In this document: positions 1-12,200 of the stretch, piece after piece
Numbering within the stretch: the first letter of the stretch is position 1
How the letters are laid out: each line of letters begins with the position of its first letter
NCBI GenBank assembly: GCA_951394045.1
Contig: OX595998.1
Coordinates: 248,001-312,000, forward strand
DNA: 64,000 nucleotides
Source of the DNA: Nitzschia sp. DOCU1
Lineage: Eukaryota; Bacillariophyta; Bacillariophyceae; Bacillariales; Bacillariaceae
Direction of reading: 5' to 3'
The notes under the pieces: model-generated
Told to the model about the DNA's origin: nothing
The model's input: the letters and a program-made list of their open reading frames with translations, nothing else
Database searches by the model: none
Translations under genes and position numbers: made by a program

Positions 1-2109
<2,109 letters not shown>

Positions 2110-2340
2110 GGGTTCCGTGTTTCGGGCATGTTGGCAAGCTTTTCCAGCCACCTGGCTCTCCACAGTTGGGGTTAGGACCTTGAAGAGATTCGAGAAGCTA
2201 GATCGGTGGGAGTTGTATCCAACGCATGCAGGATGCGTTGAGGAAAGACCCTGGTGGTCTAGGAGCGATAGAATCAGCGATAACTTAGATCTCACAATTA
2301 TTTCCACTACAACTTTTTCATCGTACTTTCAGCGTAGTGC
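2110..2340. other. Unassigned spacer between two copies of an LTR end
   Basis: A 231-bp stretch separates the LTR from the second copy of its 3' end. I see no coding frame and no similarity to the LTR body. Confidence 0.4.
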
Positions 2341-2499
2341 AAGACGTTCACAAAATGAACGATCGGTCGCAAATATTTGAAAGACGAAAATCTTTCGTCT
2401 CGTCAATCTTGTTGTTGGAATGAATGCAAATAGATGTAACATAGGTCTCACAATTACTATTGTCTTCTACTTTTATTACGTCAACCCCGGGATAGGGCA
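2341..2499 (+). repeat. Truncated LTR copy (3' 159 bp)
   Basis: This matches 1951-2109 along its whole length as far as I can read and ends at the same terminal CA. It breaks directly into the coding sequence of the minus-strand gene that follows. Confidence 0.85.
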
Positions 2500-2953
2500 C
2501 CTTGTTGCGCCTGCTCGTAGATTTTGCCACTGTATCCACGATGCTCTTGAAACGAGCTTCTAGCTTGGATCGCTTGTAGTTTCCAACTTCCTCAATCTCA
2601 TAGACCTCATCCAGAGGAGTGTCAGCCGTAATTGTGCCATCAAAGAGGGCCTTGACAATGTTGTCTTTTGCTCGACTACGAGCCCACTTGGTGGTGGGTT
2701 CTTCTGGCTCCTCAAATTCCATCAACTTCTTCCGGAGAGCCCCAAGTCGTCTCGAAAACTTGTCGTAGTCGAAGTTTGAGCAACCCTCCACAGTATCGTA
2801 GATTTCCCGAAGGGACATGCGTTTACCGGCATTGTTCATCTCTCTCGAATTCAAGGGAACAATACCGCACCTGATGGCTTTGATAAGAGCGGCTTTTGCA
2901 CGACTCTTATTCCAATCTGTATTGTCTTCATTCTGGTCGTTGATGTTTGACAT
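2500..2953 (-). pseudogene. Small host gene truncated by an LTR fragment
   Basis: The minus-strand frame starts at the ATG 2951-2953 (MSNINDQNEDN...). It has two related segments, DWNKSRAKAALIKAI and KWARSRAKDNIVKAL, so it carries an internal duplication of a W-x(2)-SRAK-x(3)-VKA module. The host frame ends at 2500, where the Gypsy LTR end begins, and then runs on into LTR sequence to a stop at 2348. The original C-terminus is missing. I do not recognise the family. The protein is hydrophilic, with no signal peptide or membrane segment. An upstream exon is possible, since a CAG|GTAACA donor-like site overlaps the region just before the ATG. Confidence 0.5.
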
Positions 2954-3553
2954 GTTACCTGCTTTGTTATTTGACCCGTCGGTGGCCAAAGGCAATGTTG
3001 TGTGATGGCGGCTCTTTCACATTGTTTGTGTTGACTCCGTTTCCTCCATTCCAGTTTTCTTGAACCACACGTTTGAGATGTGACCTTGGTCGGCCGACTC
3101 GGTCCATTGGTGGATGTCGGACGGGCTGGCTTTGGCGTGCACGGTCATCCCTTTGGCACGCACGGTAGCTTGGGGAAGTCTTGGGGAAGTTTTGGTGAAG
3201 TCTTGGTGAAGTCTTCGGGAAGTTGTTAGCGATAGTTATCAAGGCGTTTGGAATAACGCGGAATTCGAAGCACTCGTTTCTACGTAATCGATATATATGC
3301 CTCCAATATGCCCTTTTAGGGCATGGGCCTGCCAATCCCCGCGGCAATTCGGGCTACACATGTATGTTTGCGTCATTTCCATGGTGGGCGGGTCTGCTTT
3401 ATTTTAGCGCCCGAAATGCGCGGGGGAAAACGCAGGCAGCAAAACGACAATGACGCTACCTAAAGTTGTTGATGCAAAGTCTTTCTTCCGTTTATAATGT
3501 TAACACATGAATGCTGTTGAATTGGTTTTGCCAGTTCAATCATTTCTTATCTA
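2954..3553. other. Intergenic region with a short minisatellite
   Basis: No supported gene. At about 3169-3228 a degenerate 11-12 bp unit of the type CTTGGGGAAGT is repeated about five times. Confidence 0.5.
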
Positions 3554-4410
3554 CCCAGACGATGTACAAACTGTGCCGGTGCAGGTCACGTCACCGGTAA
3601 GATCCTAATCATAAGGATTACCGCACAAATTGTAACCGATGCAGGAACCGTCATCGATACTGACCGAAGTTGCAGAAGAGAAACCAATGGACATGCACGA
3701 ACTCTATTCCTTGCAAGAGTCGTTCCTGATGCTGATTTTAGTTGCCTCCATATAACCAATGCCAAAACACGACTGAGCACCAGTGCATGAGTTGGTACCC
3801 ACGGTGATGGCTCCTCCAGCAGCTTTTGATCCAAAATGGCAGGCAGATACGCCATTGCAGGAGCCCGTTGAAATCGTGACTTTGGCTGTGCCCTCCGGCC
3901 AAGAACACGCAAAATCGGCAGGATGAGTACCACCATCAGTGCAGCATCGATCAGCACCTGACAGCTTGTCGCAGCATGCTTGGACCTCAGCAACCGTCCC
4001 GGTACATGTCACTTTTTTCTTCTTGTCTAAGTTTTTCTTTTTCAAGAGGCGAAGACTGGTAAGAGCATCACCTTCAGCATCTTTCAAGAGCGCCTCCAGG
4101 TCTTCTTCCACAGGAGGAGTAGCCCCCATCTTGGCCCCACGAACGAGGCCAGCATTGCCGAGGTTCTGGTGGTGGACTTCGAGTTCTGGTGTTTCTTTGT
4201 TCTTCTTGTTGTTGTCGATCGGATGAAAATATCGAGGGCGACAAACAAGTGAGAAGGATGCATCCAACCAGTTGAAATCCGGACAAGCCGAGGATCATTG
4301 CACACTGTTGACTTACCTCAATGGCACCAGGAGCAGCCGCTTCTTCATCGCCAACCACCGCGGCAGCATGGGCTGGCAAACCCCCGACAAACACAAAGAG
4401 CAGCAGGAGG

Positions 4411-4415
4411 ATGTA
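4411..4415. repeat. Target site duplication ATGTA, left copy
   Basis: ATGTA here matches 8512-8516 directly outside the two LTRs. Confidence 0.9.
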
Positions 4416-4758
4416 TAATAAACTATTATAGGCCTCGGTCAAGAGGCAATCTCCCACAGTAGTAGTAACACTATACTTGTTAGAGATATTGTAACTACAC
4501 GCCGCAGGTCCCCCGTCCCAAACCCCGTTGTACCCCGTTCCCAAGCGGTCATCGATGACCTTTCCCAAAACGCTGACGTTGCCCCTAGTGCCAACGCTAC
4601 AATCAACCCATTACCCCACGTCGCCGATCGTACTCCATGCCAGGCTTGCTACTGGAGGTACTCACTCGGATGACTCATAGCCCAATCGCTTGAGTCTTCT
4701 TATTCGATCGGGTCGAAGGGTTCATTTCGACTGAGACGAATTCTCGTCCCATTTATAA
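4416..4758 (-). repeat. 3' LTR of the Copia element
   Basis: 343 bp, identical to 8169-8511 except for one base. It begins right after the polypurine tract on the minus strand. Confidence 0.92.
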
Positions 4759-4792
4759 CTCCCCGTGAACCCGCACGACACGCCTTTACCTT

Positions 4793-5188
4793 TCATTCTT
4801 CTTGGTCTTGATCCAAGTCTTTGACAAGGGCGGCAGTGTCGCCTTCCCAGAACAAGAGAGTTTTCAGCATCCGCCAGATGTCAGAATAACCCCATGCTTT
4901 GGAAAGGATATCGGCCGGGTTCTTCGTTCCCGGAATATTCAGCAGTGCGATGATGCCAGAAGCTACCACCTCACGAACTCTGTGATAAGACAGGATCACA
5001 TGTCGTTTGTTCAACTTTACAGTAGGTTTCGTTGCACTGTCGCATACGGTCTTATTGTCACCAAACATGTATGACTTTGTTTCAATCGGAACACCTAGAT
5101 AGCGTAGCGTGTTCCTCAGATCCATGACCTGTTCTGTCGCTTGGCGGGCCGACATGAATTCACTCCCGTAAGTGGCCGTCTCGACCAA
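4793..5188 (-). pseudogene. Copia RNase H C-terminal part, frameshifted from pol
   Basis: The frame reads VETATYGSEFMSARQATEQ, then DNKTVCDSA and LNIPGTKNPADILSKAWG, the standard end of Copia RNase H. It is out of frame with the upstream pol. Around 5199-5202 one extra base turns the expected SKKQP-like junction into SKEAAFGRD. The stop lies 35 bp before the 3' LTR. Confidence 0.85.
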
Positions 5189-7736
5189 AGGCTGCTTCTT
5201 TGGAAAAGTAGTCGATGGGAGTTTGGTTTAGCAGGTGGAGAATACCAGTCACTGATTTTCCCGTGGTCATGTCATGGCACAAGTTGGCGTTGAAGAAAGT
5301 GATAGTCACAACTCGATTGCCCAATGGCTCGGGTGCATCTTCCGGGACTAGCTCCTCAACGTTCCCATACACGCTGGTTGCCCAGTCGTACTCTGGAATC
5401 AGAACGGCTGAGAAGTCCGGAACTCCAGTGCGGAAGCGAATCGCACCGTGTCTCATTTTTGAGAGATATCCGTGTACTCTACGGACACGCTCTAAATGAC
5501 CCTTGCACGGCGCTGCGCGAAAACTCGAGAGAGTCATCACCGCCGTGGCAACATCAAAACGACCCAAAGAAATCACCCATTGGGCAGCTCCGATCAAAGA
5601 TTGATACAACTTTATACCTTCAGCATCCAATTCATCCGACGTGTCGAGCTCTGGGTGGTCGCCTTTCTCGAGTGGAGACCGGTAAACTTGGTTCGGTAAC
5701 TTGCCGAACAGGCGCTTGTAAGTTTCAACCATTCGTTCGATATATCGTTTCGGCGCCATGCACAGGACTCCATCCTTGTCGCGATAGAAGTCGGCTCCCA
5801 AATGGTAAGATATTGGACCGGTGCCTTTCAACTTGAATTTGTAAACATTCGTCAATTCATCAATGATCTCTTGATTCCGTCGTGAACAAATCGCCAAGTC
5901 GTCGACATATCTGGCGACGTATTCGTAGTGATCGCCGCACTTTCTCATCCAAATGTCAGCTTCTGCTTTCGACGGTGTGAAGCCCATTTGAGTTAGGACC
6001 TCGCTGAGCCTTTCCCACCACATTTTTCCGCTTGAGAAAAGCCCATACAAAGCTTTTGAGATGATGAGTGAGTGTCCTTCACGGTCGCCGAACTCGGGAC
6101 CGGCTACCACAAAAACCTTCTCGTCGGTCTTTGCTTCCAGATACGCATTCCCAATATCTGTCGTCCACGTTTCTAGTTGATTTAACTCCGCGAGAAAGAG
6201 GCATATTTGTAGTCCTCGTAGCGACACCACGCTCGAATAAACGCTCGTGATTGGCGTCGGTGCCATGTTGCCATTGGCTACCAAACGGGCCTTCCTTCGA
6301 AGGTCATGTTTCACATCGTATACGACATGATACTTGATCTTCTTGTATCCTTTCGGATGAGTGCCCTTTCCACAGTCGACGAATGTTTCATACTCATCGA
6401 TCTGGCCAAGTTCCTTGAGCTCGGCTTGTCGCCAAAGGTCATTCCCATTTTTCATGTCGAGTTCCATTGCATGCGCATGGTTCCGTGGGACTTCGACACC
6501 GAACTTAAATAACGGCGCTGTCCGAAAGGACTTTAGTTTCGCTTGATTAACTAGCCGTAAGAGTTTCTTTTGTCTTCGTGCAAGGCGAGCGAATTGCTTC
6601 CAGCCTTCAAGTTCAAGTAACTTGTTTTCGTTCGCATAGATAGCACACGAAACTGGGTCGCTTTTACCGATGATGGAAAGAGGCTCGTAGGTCACCTCCC
6701 CGTTCTCCCAATTAACCCTCACGTTCCAACGTGAACCCTTGTAATTAGGGTCAGTCTTGGTGAGAGGACCTTGGTGTCCGTCGATGGAACGGAACTTCCA
6801 AACTTCATCGGTACCGTCGGCATCTTCCAACTTGTCTAAGATCTGATTGTAGGTCTTGATCTCTTCAAACAAGCCATCAGAGGAAACGGCCTTGAAGCAA
6901 ATAACAGCATCGCTGTTGTTGATACGACGATCGATATCGTCGAGGGCTTCGATAATCCGTAGACGTAACCTAGTACCGTCCTCGCTGGGGACTGTCAGAT
7001 AGGTCCGACCGATCAGGTCTTCCGGATCGATAATTGCCATGGGTCTCTCGCGTCGATGAATTAAATCAGGTATTGCCTCATCGGGGGTGTCATCTCCTCC
7101 TGGGTCAAAAGCAATGTAAGGATCGAGGCCATCATCCTGCTCCTCAACAACCGGCGCGGCATCGGCAGCAGCTTGATTCGCAATCACTCGTTGGGCGTCT
7201 GCATCGGCACGCAAGTTGGGGCCATCCGTAGCGAGCCTCAAACGGGAGCGATAGAGGACTTGCTTGGTGTCAGTAGTTAAGACTTTATAGGTCAATGCAT
7301 GGCCTACAGTCTCCGAGAAACCGACGAAGCATCCTTCTACTTCATCACCCACCGATGGAAAATTACCTCCCCGCGCTTCGACGCGTTTCACGTAGACTTT
7401 GTCCCAGAAAGCATAGCGAATGATCATGCTTATGTCCGGGGTATAGCCTAGGAGTTTCTCATACGGTGTTCTCCAGTCCAGTGAGCCCCGCGCCAACCGA
7501 TTGTTTATGAAACAAACGTACTCCATTGCCAAAAGCCAGCAATAGGGAGGGGCGTTCGTTGTATTTAAAACTTGTTGGGTTGCTCGTTTGATAAGCCTGT
7601 ATTGACGTTCAGCTGGATTTTGTTGGTGTTGATGGGGCTCGCTTTGCCATTCATCGATACACAAATGCCTCAACAAATCCTTCACTCGCTTACTGATCTC
7701 AGCCTTCGCCCTATCACTCACCAAAGTGTCCGTCAT
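5160..7736 (-). pseudogene. Copia pol: integrase tail, reverse transcriptase, start of RNase H
   Basis: The 858-codon frame starts inside the integrase core (DTLVSDRAKAEISKRVK, then the catalytic Glu in NPAERQYR). It continues through the integrase C-terminus and the reverse transcriptase, with the catalytic box ARYVDDLAICS, into RNase H. The first two integrase motifs and the protease are absent. The left end fuses to the gag-like frame within a 23-bp overlap, so an internal deletion removed the region between them. The right end runs into a one-base frameshift near 5200. It is therefore not autonomous. Confidence 0.88.
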
Positions 7737-8130
7737 AGTCGTTCACACGGTATTCGTCCCAGGTATCCTCGTTCACCATAATGTCATCCGACCAGTCAAC
7801 TTTCCGCAAGCCGAATGTCGTCAACAGATAAACATTCCACGCCTTCAGTATCTTGACTTGGTTCTTTTGCGATAGCGGCACATCCAGTCTTGCGCCATGT
7901 GCGTCCACAAAAGTGAGATTCTCAATTTGTTGGTCCGAAAGGGCCAGCGAATCAGGCATTCCCTTTACTCCAATACCGTCCAAAGCCTTTACCAAAGCGT
8001 CATCATCTTCCAAACCGATCACGTCCTTAAGGATTCGGGCGAATATCGCCTTCGTCATTGATCGCGTTGTCGGGGTTGGGGGTTGTGTCCCTCCAGGGGG
8101 ACCAGGGCCAGTTCCTCCGCCAGAAGGCAT
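7714..8130 (-). CDS. Residual gag-like ORF of the deleted Copia element
   Basis: The 138-residue frame begins 39 bp inside the 5' LTR boundary. It opens with a Gly/Pro-rich stretch and continues with a helical segment (RSMTKAIFARILKDVIGLED... KNQVKILKAWNVYLLTTFG). It stops at 7714-7716, overlapping the pol frame. By position and composition it is the N-terminal part of gag joined to pol by the deletion. No zinc knuckle remains. Whether it is translated is unknown. Confidence 0.6.
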   Translation of the reverse strand: MPSGGGTGPGPPGGTQPPTPTTRSMTKAIFARILKDVIGLEDDDALVKALDGIGVKGMPDSLALSDQQIENLTFVDAHGARLDVPLSQKNQVKILKAWNVYLLTTFGLRKVDWSDDIMVNEDTWDEYRVNDYDGHFGE

Positions 8131-8168
8131 CAGAACCGTTACAACTGAAGCAGTTGCGACTGTTAATC

Positions 8169-8511
8169 TAATAAACTATTATAGGCCTCGGTCAAGAGGC
8201 AATCTCCCACAGTAGTAGTAACACTATACTTGTTAGAGATATTGTAACTACACGCCGCAGGTCCCCCGTCCCAAACCCCGTTGTACCCCGTTCCCAAGCG
8301 GTCATCGATGACCTTTCCCAAAACGCTGACGTTGCCCCTAGTGCCAACGCTACAATCAACCCATTACCCCACGTCGCCGATCGTACTCCATGCCAGGCTT
8401 GCTACTGGAGGTACTCACTCGGATGACTCATAGCCCAATCGCTTGAGTCTTCTTATTCGATCGGGTCGAAGGGTTCATTTCGACTGAGACGAATTCTCGT
8501 CCCGTTTATAA
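8169..8511 (-). repeat. 5' LTR of the Copia element
   Basis: 343-bp partner of 4416-4758 with one visible difference. It is followed by the right ATGTA duplication at 8512-8516. Confidence 0.92.
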
Positions 8512-8546
8512 ATGTACGATCCTACCCTGGTAGCACTAAACTTCAT

Positions 8547-9262
8547 GGTGGCATTGATTTCTTTCGGTTTCCTTTTCCCTTTTCCTGTGGCTGCAGATTA
8601 TGAGATGTTTTTCGGATCGAGGATGAAGAAGAAGTAAAAGTCATCCCAAACTCTTTGACCTTTTGTTGCCCGCGAAATTTCAATACTCCGCCGACTTCAC
8701 AGCTTCAAAAATAGTACTTTTAGTAGTAAGAACGATCGTAGTGCGAAACAAGCGGTTCTCAGGTGCGCTCTTGTTGTTCCTTGATCGATTACATAAGAAG
8801 AACTTGCATCACTTGAATATGATCTACCGGTATTAAGGCGCCACAGGAGGTTCGCAGCAGGAGGTCGCTTCTGTTCTTTGTTGCACCCCCCTCATGACTG
8901 ATAACAATTTCTTATCGCTACAGTTTGGACATCACAATGGATCTTCGTGAAAATGTGAGCACCGTTCCCTGTCTATGTACCAATTTCTGGGCTCGCCAAA
9001 CGAAAGCCTCTATCTGAATTTTCTGACGACGACCGTTTCATTATTAACAGCCAAGAATGGATTTTATTAATGTGCTCCACACACATAAATGTTGATACTG
9101 AATGGCCTCACTCGGTCCAGAAATTCGTATCGCAACCGTTACTTAAATTGCTATGGTACGTCTCCTGTTACCTATAGAGCATCATGACCTGGGTAGGATG
9201 CGAGGAGACACAAAGCTAAAGGGCAATGTCCACCTCTTCAGGCCTATTCCCGCGGCTCCGTT
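8547..9262. other. 5' flank of the broken Cys-rich gene
   Basis: I see no gene, element end or strong repeat here. Part of it is presumably the former promoter of the minus-strand Cys-rich gene. Confidence 0.4.
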
Positions 9263-9617
9263 CAAGAAATGGTTGAGGTCGGCGGACGTCAGAAAATTGA
9301 CGTCACAAAAGCCCATCAATGGTTCGGTTTCGAGTATGCCTTGCGCTACTAAAGATGCACGACCTCTGATAAAACCAATCATGGGCTGTTCAAGAAATGG
9401 TTGACGTCAGAAAAATCTGTAGAAGGCTTTCGCTTTTTAGTAGAGTAGCCGCCTAGGAGGGATAGGTAGACGTCACAAAAACCCATCAATTGCTTGGTTT
9501 TGATTATGCCTAGGGCAACTAAAGATGCACGACTTCAATCAAAATTCCTTATCGGCTGTAATAGAAATGGTTGACGTCGGCGGACGTCAGAAAATTCTGT
9601 TTATTATGGCTTTCGCT
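9263..9617. repeat. Degenerate tandem repeat, about 2.3 units
   Basis: Units start at 9263, 9391 and 9561 with AAGAAATGGTTG or a variant. They share GACGTCAGAAAA, GACGTCACAAAA-CCCATCAAT and ACTAAAGATGCACGAC. Unit lengths are about 128 and 170 bp because of internal indels. Confidence 0.75.
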
Positions 9618-9675
9618 TAGCGAGCTCAGAAGAATCGACAATGATGACGTAATTGAACGACTTCGGTAGGCATTA

Positions 9676-9834
9676 GGGCCGAAGTTACCGGACCAAAAAA
9701 TCGATCAACCCAATCATCCGATCAACGCGCGCTGGCCGGAAAGGGTTGACTCGGATGGACAGCAAGACGGGGGTTGACTGGGTGAATCAATCAGACCAGG
9801 TTGATCGTGGTTCGCATTCCGGTAACTTGGGCCC
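9676..9834. mobile_element. PIF/Harbinger-like MITE, 159 bp
   Basis: The left end GGGCCGAAGTTACCGGA and the reverse complement of the right end, GGGCCCAAGTTACCGGA, match at 16 of 17 positions. TTA flanks both sides (9673-9675, 9835-9837), as expected for a 3-bp target duplication. There is no coding capacity. A further subterminal match GATCAACC is present. Confidence 0.7.
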
Positions 9835-11412
9835 TTATGCCGCGTAGGTTTGTATCATACCTGTCAACCCTCCACCCCATTAACTCCAATTATAAGATTT
9901 GACACAATAGTGTCAAAACTTTTTAACCTCTTTATTTGACCAACTTAACTCTGTCCCCACTTACTAAAATCTGCACCGCTGGATAGCTCGTGAAATTCTG
10001 ATATGGCAAGGTCACAGTGACTCCCAACGGATTTTTAGTAATTGCGTTCCTTTTTCACCCCAAAGTTGCGCCTGTTGGCATGAAAATTACAAAATCTTGC
10101 CACACCCAACATGTCGGCTCCTTCTCCCCCCCAAGAACCTGTGCAACAGTCTCGTTCTGTGTCACCCTCTAACCAGGCGATAGTTAGGAACCTTTTTGAT
10201 GCGTCGCAAATCTCCAACGACGAAATTCAGAGGGCCCTTACTACAGACGCAACAATGGTCTCAAATTCAGTCGAGCCAGCGCAAGATGCCTCACCCGCCG
10301 ACGACACACCTCCTTCACCTACAAACCAAGCGGTAAACGTCCCAGGCCAGGCTACTTTACCTCAACGCAAACGGGCTAAATACGGCCAAAAGAAAATGTT
10401 GGCTGGATCGGCCTTATACTCCGTCACTGGTATGCCAATTGATGGTATCGACGGATCTCTTGTTGGAGTCATTGCCGAATGCCCAAACAAGCGGAAGAAC
10501 AATGGACAATTTCGTGTTGACTGGGTCAAACATTCCATCGGTATGCCACCATCAGTCAACAAAGATCTCCTTCGACGGTGGTACCCATCGGAGATGAAGC
10601 ATCTGTTTGACATCGCGATCGACGCCTACAACGAGGCCGGGCCTGTGGGCGTAAAAGAAATTTTGAAACTGTCGTTTTCTTTGCCTACCGTTCCAGACGA
10701 CAATGTTCCAACACCTGCTGCTGCTGATGTCCCCACGCCCGCTGCCGCCGTTGCTAATCCGGGGATTGATATGGCGACCCCTGTACGATGCATTCGCCGT
10801 GCTACCTTGTTGACTGCTGCTGACTCTGTTTCGACTCTGATGCAATCATTGATCGGAAGCAGACAACAGCACTCAACAATCAATTGATCAACTAGGTCAA
10901 CAGCATTGGCATCATCTTTGGTAGACTCGGACTCTGACGATGGTTCAGCATTGGATGAATACGACAATGCATGGGTGCAGGTCCACAACGAATTCGATGA
11001 CGAAAGCGACGATGAAGAAGATGCAGCAATGACCCTGGAACTTGTCATGAAGACCACCCTCCCGACGATTATCATGGTCCGACAGGGCTCCGGCCGGGAG
11101 TAGCAGATACTTTTGAGAGTCCGACGGACTGTTTTCGCGTTTGCGGCGGGTTCACACGCAGTTTCGTCCAACAACTGGTGACCGAGACCAACGATTTTTT
11201 CAAGAAGAGCATTCGTCCAAGGCTGCTGCAAAAATCTCATCTCTACTTGGGGTACGCGTGGAAACCGGTTACTCTGGGAGAGATGCACCGTTTCTTGGGC
11301 ATAATGTTGAAAATTTTGATGGAGGATCGGGACGGTGGCGGGTACAAGGCCTACTTCGACGACCACGACCAGGTGATCTACACTGGCTGCGGTCCCAGTG
11401 CACCTAGTCTTC

Positions 11413-11429
11413 TACTAGAAAACTCAAAA
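11413..11429. repeat. 17-bp direct repeat flanking the hairpin insertion, left copy
   Basis: TACTAGAAAACTCAAAA recurs at 12150-12166. Collapsing the two copies restores the transposase frame, so this is most likely a target site duplication. Confidence 0.85.
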
Positions 11430-12149
11430 AACAATTCGCGCGGTGATGCGTGGGGAGGCGAATTGTCCGACCACGACAGACGTCGTGGTCGTTCTGAGGA
11501 TGACGGGCACCGTTGCGTCCCGTTTTTTCTCCAGGCTGAATGCAAAGGTGGCTTGAAACACCACCTTTGTATTGGATGAACAAATGGTTCATCGAGAGGT
11601 TGGAGTGAGTCCTGGGAAATTCACCGTCCAGGCCCTCCATGGTCCCCGGCAGCTTGGCAGGAAAACGTTCGTCCCGAACGTTTCCAGGGTGGAGCAAGCT
11701 CAGCGCTGCTCTTTCGCGCACGCGGCGCGTGACACGGCGCGAAGGCATCAGTGCCTTCGACGTGACTCTAGCCCAGCTACTGGCCAGACTACTTGGGGCG
11801 CCAAGACCTTTCTGCTTTTCTCCCTGCACGCCTCCCTCTACGAGCGTGTCAAAATAAATCGAGAGGGAAGACAGCTAGTTTGATTCAAGTTGAAGGATGG
11901 TAAGCAGACTAGGATGAGAGCCAGCTGTCTCTCTTCCCTGCGTTGCGCCGGTTTGACGACGGGTCCTTCTAGCCATTCTTGGTTTTCCTCTTCCCCCTGG
12001 GAGAGGTTTTTTACCAAGAATGGGTGAATCCCTACGTCGATGTAGGGATTGCAAGAATCAAACAGGGTCGGAGTGTGCTAGCCCAAAATGCTCTCCCGTG
12101 GCTGAGCACTATAGCGCACCACGTAAATAAGATTTAAAATTGATATTGA
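11430..12149 (+). mobile_element. Hairpin-array insertion of unknown class, 720 bp
   Basis: The segment lies between two 17-bp direct repeats inside the transposase domain. It consists largely of perfect inverted repeats with short loops. Examples are 11431-11439/11458-11466, 11469-11477/11482-11490, 11543-11551/11561-11569, 11575-11581/11587-11593, 11660-11671/11675-11685 (one bulge), 11740-11747/11752-11759, 11792-11796/11801-11805, 11869-11876/11923-11930, 11973-11983/12013-12023 and 12028-12035/12042-12049. It ends in ATTGATATTGAT. No GT-AG limits restore the frame, and group I and group II intron signatures were not found. No credible protein is encoded. The long duplication and repeated 3' end recall SINE/LINE-type retroposition, but I recognise no Pol III box. 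Confidence 0.75.
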
Positions 12150-12166
12150 TACTAGAAAACTCAAAA
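12150..12166. repeat. 17-bp direct repeat flanking the hairpin insertion, right copy
   Basis: Identical to 11413-11429. Confidence 0.85.
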
Positions 12167-12200
12167 GGTTGGGCACAGAAGATTATGCCACTATGGCGGT

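Larger units (their letters stand above)
4416..8511 (-). mobile_element. Young, internally deleted Ty1/Copia retrotransposon
   Basis: The 4.1-kb element lies on the minus strand between 343-bp LTRs (8169-8511 as 5' LTR, 4416-4758 as 3' LTR) and has a 5-bp target duplication. The LTRs differ at one visible position (4751 A, 8504 G), so insertion was recent. The termini read TTATAA...TTATTA on the element strand, not TG...CA. A purine run ending ACGGGGAG abuts the 3' LTR. The coding part lacks protease and the front of integrase, and pol carries a frameshift, so the element was probably mobilised in trans. It sits in the signal-peptide exon of a host gene. Confidence 0.92.
3605..8546 (-). pseudogene. 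Secreted Cys-rich repeat protein, interrupted by a Copia element
   Basis: The pieces are the ATG at 8544-8546, exon 1 continuing at 4415-4317, a GTAAGT donor at 4316, and exon 2 from roughly 4230. Ignoring the Copia element and one ATGTA copy, exon 1 reads as a signal peptide starting MKFSATRVGSYILLLLFVFV and cleaved near PAHA. Exon 2 has VTCTGTVAEVQACC and then Cys repeats (GSCNGVSACHFG, NSCTGAQSCFGIG, NDSCKE). A TAG at 3704-3706 stops the frame, yet the same frame continues the repeat (SSCMSIG, DGSCIGYNLCG) to a second TAG at 3605. So the gene carries two kinds of damage: the insertion and a stop. Repeats of this GxxSCxGxxSC type recur in diatom secreted proteins (recollection); the function is unknown. 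The exon 2 acceptor is uncertain. Confidence 0.72.

Noticed and set aside
11404..11829. 141-codon minus-strand frame across the hairpin insertion
   Set aside because: It is an accidental open frame through inverted repeats, with no protein-like features.
11430..12149. Hairpin insertion as a self-splicing group I or group II intron or an HDV-like ribozyme
   Set aside because: CAGACTA occurs twice, like a group I R element, but no matching S strand is present downstream. The 17-bp repeat also forbids the U/G ends. No GUGYG start or domain V was found. The first stem is 9 bp, longer than an HDV P1, and P3 is missing.
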